Below are positions 19,563 through 23,757 of a stretch of 23,757 nt of DNA, piece by piece. The position numbers and the translations under genes are program-made. Source of the stretch: Baffinella frigidus (Eukaryota > Cryptophyceae > Cryptomonadales > Baffinellaceae); NCBI GenBank assembly GCA_026770585.1, contig MU646820.1, forward strand, positions 247,386 to 271,142, read 5' to 3'. Position 1 is the stretch's first letter; every line of letters begins with the position of its first letter. The notes under the pieces were generated by a model. It was not told the DNA's origin and did no database searches. It saw only the letters and a program-made list of their open reading frames with translations.

Positions 19563-21349
19563 GGTTGGGGGTTGAGGGTTGAGGGTTGAGGGTTGAGGGA
19601 TGCTGGATGAGGGTGCAGGGTAACAGTGTGGCCGACGAGTACCAGCGAAAGCTACCAATCAGTGTTTCAGGGATGCGGGTTGTGGGTGTTTGGTTGAGGT
19701 TCAGGGTTGAGAGAGGTCGAGGGTTGAGGGTTGAGGACTGAAGGTTGAGGGATGTCCTTTCTCAGGGTAATACAGAAGAAGAAGAAGAAGAAGAAGAAGG
19801 GGTTGTGGGATGCGGGTTGTGGGTGTTGGGGTGACCTCCTCGACGTTGCCGCCCGCGAGGAGGAACTCCTCCTCGTCGTCGAAGTCCTCCAGCCGGATCT
19901 CCTGCCACCCCCAGAACACCGTCAGCCACCAACACCCTCCCAAAACTACCATCAGCCGTGCCACACCCATTCACCGTCCGCCACCAGCCACCAACACCCA
20001 ACCATCATCAGCCACCAACCAGGCAGATCTGCTGCTACTCTCGAAACGCTGTCAGTCACCAACCAGCAATACCCAGCCACCATCAGCCACCATCCGCCAC
20101 CAACTAGACGAACCTCCTGCCGCCCCCCAAAAGACGTGACTTTTATTCAACTGATGACGTTCCAAAATACCACCAGCCACCAACCACCACCCCCAACCAC
20201 TGTCGACCACCAACCAGCAACACCCACCCGCCGTCAGTCACCAAGCACGACCCCCAACCACTATCCGCCGTGCCACACCCACCCACCATCAGCCACCATC
20301 CAGGCGAACCTCCTGCAACACGCAACCACCACCAGCCTGCAACCATAAACCAGCAGCGCCTCGCTCAGAAACCCACCGTATCTTCCACGGCCACGCAACG
20401 CTTCACGACACATCGCGCATACCACCGGGGAACGACTCCCCGTGAGAGGGAAAGCAAGCGAAACGTAGGTGCGGTGTGAGGCTGTGTGAGGCTGCACCTT
20501 GGAGCCCTTAGGGAACCCCTGCTCATCCTCCTCCTCGTCGCTGCCGTCCCGCGCGTCCCCCCCTTCGAACTCCTCATCCGAGTTGGCTGCCGCCACACGC
20601 CACACGCCACCCGGTCAAATCGCCGCCCACGGGGCTGCATCGCACACGCTGCACCACGCTTCCGAAGTGCTCTCGCAGGGAACATTGGTGCGCGCGCAAA
20701 CTGAGGAGGGGAATATGCAAGAGCCGGGGGCTGAGGGAAGGAGGAGCAGACCCTGGTCCCCAGCGACGGCAACCTCTTGCCTGTAGCGAGACGCGTCACC
20801 AGCGACCACCAGGGCCGTCTCGACCACCTCCTCCTTCTCCTCCTCCTCGTCAGCATCATCGGCCTCGACGCGCCTGACACGCCTCAGCGTTTGGACTGGA
20901 GAGTCAGGCGCGCTGCCAGCTTCCTCCGCAGGCACGCCCCCTTCATTGGGGCCCGCATCGCGCATCGCGGCGTCCTCTCCCGCACGCGAAGGTACGTCCT
21001 CCTCCTCCTGGGGGCTCGGCGCCTCGGCGGAGCCCGCAGGCTCTGAGCCCTGTTCCATCCCAACACCACAGTTAGTCGAGGAGCATAGACGATATCTTGG
21101 GTTTGCATGCATCGCATCGGCACGGAAAAACTTCACACGCACGAGCAGCTCAGCCCGCACCTCAGACGGCGAGCGAGCGCGGTCGGTGCCCGCAACCTCG
21201 TCCTGCGCAGCTGCTTCGACCTCCGGCTTCTCGACCGCAGGAGAGGGGTCTTTCTGGGCGGGCGTCTTGGCAAACATGCTCGACACAGAGCCCGTGCCCT
21301 TGCTTGCCTGGGCGTCACCCATCTTCTTCATGATGCTAGCAAGGACCAT
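12213..21349 (-). CDS. CLSPN: Claspin/Mrc1-like replication checkpoint mediator
   Basis: Inferred exons: 21349-20800, 20586-20498, 19901-19836, 19324-19170, 18592-17017, 16364-16224, 15219-15086, 14400-14334, 13866-13774, 13101-12685, 12350-12213. All are GT-AG; phases match and the sum is 3,426 bases (1,141 residues, close to yeast Mrc1 as I recall it). Claspin/Mrc1 couples the replisome to Chk1/Rad53 in S phase. Evidence: SRAMYKESERLLRER spliced to a segment ending RRTVNDLFAKV matches the family's basic patch (SETQRLIRES...TIHDFFKKK in animals, ...FFAKF in fungi). EDEAKITERIMDVVRGEARRRK resembles the Mrc1-like domain. The chain is very acidic and Ser-rich, as usual. A further in-frame 93-base intron (21142-21050, with CTAAC before the AG) may lie in exon 1. 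The ends of exons 9-10 are the least sure. No Chk1-binding repeats recognised. Confidence 0.7.
12419..12522. mobile_element. MITE-like palindromic element, copy 3
   Basis: The right arm CGCCACTTAAGGGATA (12507-12522) equals that of copy 1, and AGTAGGGCGTATGARCCTACT before it is also shared. The left arm (12419-12435, ACCCCTCTAGTGGCGAG) has three mismatches to the copy 1-2 consensus. 104 bp. It lies inside the last intron of the Claspin-like gene. Confidence 0.65.
12589..12616. mobile_element. Solo end of TACAGGGGTACC element
   Basis: CTCCTGATGAACGAGGTACC plus CCTGTAC matches the right end of the element at 6748-6926. No partner end is seen nearby. It lies in the last Claspin intron, 60 bases from the 104 bp element. 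Confidence 0.5.
13115..13440. repeat. Heptamer array: TTTATGG then TTTAGGG blocks
   Basis: About nine clean TTTATGG units near 13168-13235, then TTTAGGG and near variants to 13430. G-rich on the plus strand and so C-rich on the coding strand of the Claspin-like gene. The array runs directly into the acceptor of exon 10 (CAACCCAG, or the CAG ten bases later). Confidence 0.9.
13478..13760. repeat. TGCAGGG array with 22 bp higher-order unit
   Basis: TGCAGGG heptamers, then from about 13530 to 13645 a repeated 22-base unit of the form GTGTAGGG-TTGCAGGG-TGCAGG, about five times. It lies in intron 9 of the Claspin-like gene and is broken by the pseudo-exon at 13663-13713. Confidence 0.85.
13663..13713 (-). 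pseudogene. Decayed copy of the 3' end of Claspin exon 9
   Basis: Fifty-one bases match 13774-13824, the end of exon 9, with six mismatches. Translated, QLAAVFASESIERHKF against QLAAVFARESIKRHKF. The donor GT of the true exon is TT in this copy, so it cannot splice as the original does. An AG precedes the copy (CACGCCCAG) but upstream exon sequence is absent. Confidence 0.8.
13885..14110. repeat. Degenerate GAGACCTTCACCGTTA repeats
   Basis: About eight imperfect units built on GAGACCTTCACCGTTAAC, some extended by GCGCCAGCCAA. They fill much of intron 8 of the Claspin-like gene. The long plus-strand open frame here is a by-product of the repeat. Confidence 0.6.
14464..14476 (-). repeat. Copy of exon 8 acceptor inside intron 7
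   Basis: On the coding strand TGGGCAGGAACGC here repeats TGGGCAG|GAACGC, the junction that starts exon 8 at 14400. The space between is filled by three GGATCAAC units (ATCAACACCGCGT repeated). Short, so chance is possible. Confidence 0.45.
14640..15080. repeat. Degenerate GGCAAGGGCACGGGC repeats in intron 7
   Basis: Imperfect units built on GGCAAGGGCACGGGC plus CTTGTTGGGAGTGG recur near 14650, 14702, 14935, 14965 and 15028. At 14866-14912 the unit includes a diverged copy of the exon 7 end (next entry). No other gene seen. Confidence 0.6.
14866..14912 (-). repeat. Diverged copy of the exon 7 end and donor
   Basis: GCGCGAACCTGTTTGTAATC and the next ~25 bases match 15078-15122 (GCGCGGACCTGTTGGGGATC...), which holds the last codons of exon 7 and its donor (AACAG|GTCCGCG). 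About 80 percent alike. The copied donor reads AACAG|GTTCGCG and keeps GT, so a cryptic donor is possible. Confidence 0.65.
15347..15375 (-). repeat. Diverged copy of exon 7 acceptor in intron 6
   Basis: CTCCTGCGTGAGCACCGCTC plus GCGTCAAC resembles 15217-15244 (CACCTGCGAGAGCACCACGA plus GCGTCAAC), which spans the exon 7 acceptor; about 22 of 28 bases agree. On the coding strand both end in GCAG. A weaker third trace is near 15510. Confidence 0.55.
15463..15505. repeat. Short CCCTAAA-like block, reversed orientation
   Basis: CCCTAAACCCCAAACCCTCA and CAACCC units are C-rich on the plus strand, opposite to the other arrays in this minus-strand gene. Confidence 0.7.
15797..15933. repeat. Segment shared by introns 5 and 6, copy A
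   Basis: Matches 16650-16790 at perhaps 65-70 percent: TGTCTCAGTYTRTTTG, then CTCTTTTCC, then CAAMATTGACG, then GTCGACTT-like and GTCGRTC words in the same order. Both copies lie in introns of the Claspin-like gene, one each side of exon 6. No ORF. Confidence 0.55.
16075..16212. repeat. TTTCGGG/TTTCGTG heptamer array
   Basis: About 18 heptamers of the forms TTTCGGG, TTTCGTG and TTTCGAG. C-rich on the coding strand. It begins 12 bases after the exon 6 donor at 16223. Confidence 0.9.
16370..16490. repeat. TTTAGGG/TTCAGGG array before exon 6 acceptor
   Basis: Mixed heptamers abutting the acceptor of exon 6 (coding strand CCCTACTCAG|GATC), C-rich on the coding strand. Confidence 0.75.
16650..16790. 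repeat. Segment shared by introns 5 and 6, copy B
   Basis: Partner of 15797-15933, in the same orientation. An open frame continues from exon 5 through this intron, which by itself could mislead a gene finder into a read-through protein end. Confidence 0.55.
16828..17015. repeat. Polypurine/polypyrimidine tract
   Basis: Mostly G and A on the plus strand: GAGAGAGA, GGGAGGGAGGGAGG and GAAAGAGGGG blocks, broken near 16905-16965. It directly follows the exon 5 donor, so the intron starts with a C/T-rich transcript. Mirror-like purine blocks could form triplex DNA. Confidence 0.8.
18596..18760. repeat. Mixed heptamer array next to exon 5 acceptor
   Basis: GGGTTTA, GGGTTCA, GGGTTGA and GGGTGTA units directly abut the acceptor (coding strand CCCCAACCCAG|G at 18593). 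C-rich on the coding strand. Confidence 0.85.
18765..18945. repeat. TTTCGGG/TTTCGTG heptamer array
   Basis: Two sub-blocks: TTTCGGG (18768-18850) then TTTCGTG (18862-18932). In intron 4 of the Claspin-like gene. Confidence 0.9.
18955..19168. repeat. TGTAGGG heptamer array
   Basis: More than ten clean TGTAGGG units (18985-19050), then variants, reaching almost to the exon 4 donor (coding strand CG|GTAACGCTACACCC). Confidence 0.9.
19327..19615. repeat. TTGAGGG heptamer array
   Basis: Long runs of TTGAGGG with an island of TTTAGGG near 19455-19492. It abuts the exon 4 acceptor (coding strand CCTCAACCCAG|GCG). Confidence 0.9.
19775..19798. repeat. (GAA)8 microsatellite
   Basis: Eight perfect GAA triplets in intron 3 of the Claspin-like gene, about 40 bases beyond the exon 3 donor. 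Confidence 0.9.
19905..20350. repeat. CCACCAACC-rich repeats in intron 2
   Basis: Degenerate units such as CAGCCACCAACC and CCATCAGCCACC fill this intron. At 20113-20124 and 20307-20318 the word CGAACCTCCTGC gives coding-strand GCAG|GAGGTTCG, close to the true exon 3 start GCAG|GAGATCCG at 19901; a weaker one is near 20030. They may be copied acceptors. Confidence 0.5.
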
Positions 21350-21716
21350 TTTGAAGGAGCGTGTGCGGACCTCCGGCGATTTCTGCTTTGAACCTGCACA
21401 GCACCCCCCCTGTGAGTGGATCGCGCGGGGGCTCGACAAGAGGCTTGAGTCTCCACACTCTCTATCAAACAACACCTCAGGGGGTTGGACCACGACCTGC
21501 GGCAAGGTCCCCGTCCAGCCCGATTACCCGTCTCTTGAAATTTCCCGCGTTCTGAAGTCTCCGAGGCGGGCCCGCCACCGAAGTCAACTCTCTCCACATT
21601 TGAATCCAAAGTGGAGAATTGACTTTCATGTGCAGATCCGCACGTGCATTTTAAGGATCCCGTCAACCGAGGAGGATCCGCGGCGAAGGCAGGCCCTTGG
21701 CTGTTGTTCGCTCGCT
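21350..21716. promoter_or_regulatory. Divergent promoter, Claspin-like / UTP13
   Basis: A 367-base interval separates the two start codons, which face away from each other. TTTCCCGC at 21541-21548 fits the E2F/DP consensus. GGCGGGCCCGCC at 21565-21576 is a GC-box-like palindrome. An imperfect inverted repeat with AAGTCAA outer words spans 21581-21625. E2F control of Claspin is known in animals; sharing with UTP13 is inference. Confidence 0.6.
21541..21548. promoter_or_regulatory. E2F-type site
   Basis: TTTCCCGC, a match to TTTSSCGC, about midway between the two divergent start codons (192 bases from the Claspin ATG, 169 from the UTP13 ATG). Confidence 0.5.
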
Positions 21717-23588
21717 ATGGCGTCGTCCGGCAAAGCCCCGGCCGTGGGCAAGCTCGGGTTGAAGCGCTTCTACGAGCGGACGCAGTCGATCGAGCCGTTC
21801 TACACGGGCGGTCCCCTGGCGCTGTCGCGGTCTGGCGCCATCGTGGCGTGCGGCTGCGGCGGGCAGGTCAAGATCGTGGACGTCACGACCGGCGCGGTGC
21901 TGCAGGACATCGAGGCTGACGGTGAGCAGGTGACCGCCATCGCGCTCTCTCCGAACGAGCAGGAGCTGGTCACCTCGGGCCGCGACTTCCTCGTCAAGAC
22001 GTGGGATGTTTCTTCGGGCACCAAGTCCCGCATGTGGAAGTCGGGACAGGGGACGTCGTACGTGCAGCGGCTGTGCTACGACGAGACGGGCACGCTCGTT
22101 GCGGGTGGGTGCAGTGACTTCGTCGTGCGGGTGTGGGACGCTGGGCGCGGCTTTGCCACTCACAACCTCAAGGGGCACGGCGCAATCGTCACCAGCGTGT
22201 GCTTCGGCGCGACGCCGCGGACAGACCCCAACAAGCTGCTGCTCTTCTCCGGCGCCGACGACGGCGAGGTGCGTGTCTGGGCGCTGGCCACCAAGACGTG
22301 CAAGGCCGTGCTCAAGGGACACGACAGCGCGGTGACGGCCATGGTCATCGACGTGCCGACCAAGTCGCTGCTCACGGCGGGGCGCGACCGTGTCGTCGGG
22401 GTATGGGACCTCAAGGCCATGAAGATCGCGCACTCCATCCCGATTTTCGACACCATCGAGGGCATCGCGCTCGTGGCGCCGCTCGCCGAGGAGCCCGTGG
22501 GGAAGAAGGGCAAGGGGGCGGCGGCGGTCGAACCCAAGGAGGCCACGGCACGCGACCTTGAGTTTGTGACTGCGGGGGAGAAGGGGGCGCTGAAGCGGTG
22601 GAAGGTGGGGACTGGGAAGTGTCTTGTGACGGAAGACGCAAAGCACGGGTGCGCGTACGAGCAGCTTCTGGCGACGCACGGCTCGACGACGCTGCTGGGC
22701 GTGACCATCGACCAGTCGCTGCTCTTCCAAGACCCCGCGACGCTCAAGACCAAAAAGCAGATGGTCGGGCACAACGACGAGGTGATCGACTGCGCGTTCG
22801 CGTCCGCTGAGACCATCGCGGTGTGCACCAACTCCGACCACCTCCGCATCTTCGAGCTCGAGTCGCGCGCGTGCCGCCTCCTCCACGGCCACACCAACAT
22901 CATCCTCGCCGTCGACTGCAACGCCGTCGCGGGCCTCATCGCCACCTCCTCCAAAGACCAGCTGGTGCGCGTGTGGCACCTCGCGTCGGGGCGGTGCGTC
23001 GGGCTCGGTGAGGGGCACGTGGACGCCGTCGGGGCCGTGGCCGTAGCGCCGCGGAACAGCTTGATGTGTGCGTCGGGGAGCGCCGACCGGACCATCAAGC
23101 TCTGGGACCTCTCTGCCGCGAAGAAGCGCGCGGCGAGCGAGGAGGAGGACACGGGCGGGGAGGTGCCGAAGCTGAAGCTGATGCGGTCGTGGGCGGGGCA
23201 CGAGAAGGACATCAACAGCATCGCCATCTCGCCCAACGACGGGATGGTGGCCTCAGGCTCCCAGGACCGGTCCGTCAAGCTGTGGGACGCCGCGAGTGGG
23301 GACTTGAAGCAGACGTGCAAGGGGCACAAGCGGGGTGTGTGGTGCGTGAAGTTCTCGCCGGTGGATAAGGTGGTGGCGTCTGCGAGCGCGGACGCGACGG
23401 TGAAGTTGTGGTCCATCAGCGACGGTGCGTGTCTCAAGAGCTTCCAGGGGCACGAGGGGTCCGTGCTGAAGGTGGCGTTCGTGTGCGCGGGGATGCAGCT
23501 GCTGTCGTCGGGGTCTGACGGGCTTGTCAAGCTCTGGACCATCAAGACCTATGACTGCGTCGACACCTTCGACCACCACACCGACAAG
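21717..23588 (+). CDS. UTP13: UTP13/TBL3, WD40 subunit of the SSU processome, exon 1
   Basis: The 624 codons seen here match TBL3/Utp13 along their whole length: an IEPFYTGG-like start, then a series of WD-type repeats ending VKTWD, VRVWD, VRVWA, VGVWD, LKRWK, VRVWH, IKLWD, VKLWD, VKLWS and VKLWT, with the conserved block LLSSGSDGLVKLWTIK near the end. Utp13 is part of the UTP-B complex (with Pwp2, Utp1-type and Dip2 WD proteins) that binds U3 and pre-rRNA 5' ETS in the nucleolus. An acidic Lys/Glu insert (KKRAASEEEDTGGE) splits one repeat. The first in-frame ATG with the family's N-terminus is at 21717; the frame stays open upstream but that part is the shadow of the opposite gene. The chain leaves the family at HTDK|V, where GACAAG|GTCCCC is a donor, phase 0. 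The last WD repeat and the Utp13 C-terminal helical domain lie outside the window. Confidence 0.93.
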
Positions 23589-23757
23589 GTCCCCTCCTCA
23601 TCCCCTCCTGCCCAGCTCCCCACACAGCCGCCCACGGCGTGCTCTGCACGCAGACTGCGATCACCTCTGGAATGATGCTCGGAAAATATATTCATGCGCG
23701 TCAAATGAAACACGTTTGTGAAAATAATTGGGACGGAACTCCCACCCGCTGACCAGA
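23589..23757 (+). other. Start of UTP13 intron 1
   Basis: After the donor at 23589 the sequence turns Pro/Ser-coding and C/T-rich, then AT-richer, and the frame stops at 23673. The homologous next residues (W and the last WD repeat) are not found before the window ends. Confidence 0.75.

Noticed and set aside
20946-21716. Upstream extension of the UTP13 open frame by 257 codons
   Set aside because: It overlaps exon 1 of the minus-strand Claspin-like gene, has no family similarity, and the known TBL3/Utp13 N-terminus begins at the ATG at 21717.
21663-23545. Long minus-strand frames opposite UTP13
   Set aside because: Shadows produced by strong GC codon bias; no domain on that strand.

Overview
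This window is nuclear DNA of a eukaryotic microalga. Reasons: multi-exon genes with splice sites whose phases match, a Utp13/TBL3 gene, a Claspin/Mrc1-like gene, and a pre-protein with signal peptide, transit peptide and twin-arginine thylakoid signal, as expected in an alga with a secondary red plastid. Long degenerate arrays of CCCTAAA-like heptamers fill introns and spacers. My best guess is a cryptophyte, but that rests on the targeting signal and general impression, not on a search.

Layout. 1-2470 (minus): a thylakoid-lumen-targeted protein gene, four exons seen, with a long intron packed with repeats. 2471-5566: no gene I can defend; CCCTAAA-like arrays, two copies of an unidentified ~180 bp repeat, one MITE-like element. 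5567-6215 and 8414-9062: a ~650 bp direct repeat, identical over ~460 bp, each copy with a candidate first exon (MGGGASK start). The second copy may splice to an exon at 10371 that runs into an assembly gap. 7485-8173 (minus): a two-exon, cysteine-rich gene of unknown function. 9886-10170: an AT-richer island with three inverted repeats. 10556-11547: N gap flanked by poly-C and poly-G. 12213-21349 (minus): a ~1,140-residue Claspin/Mrc1-like replication-checkpoint mediator in at least 11 exons; the inferred exon lengths sum to an exact multiple of three. 21350-21716: a divergent promoter with an E2F-type site. 21717-23588 (plus): the large first exon of UTP13/TBL3, whose remainder lies beyond the window.

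The main unusual theme is how introns grow here. At several introns in two genes, a short piece of the neighbouring exon together with its splice site is found again inside the intron (368-401, 13663-13713, 14464-14476, 14866-14912, 15347-15375, perhaps 20113-20318). The same introns hold locally homogenised heptamer arrays (TTTAGGG, TTTATGG, TGCAGGG, TTTCGGG, TGTAGGG, TTGAGGG), nearly always C-rich on the coding strand, so that the array runs straight into a CCCAG acceptor. A 104-105 bp palindromic element occurs three times, two of them inside introns. The two head-to-head genes at the right end link S-phase checkpoint and ribosome biogenesis through one 367 bp promoter.
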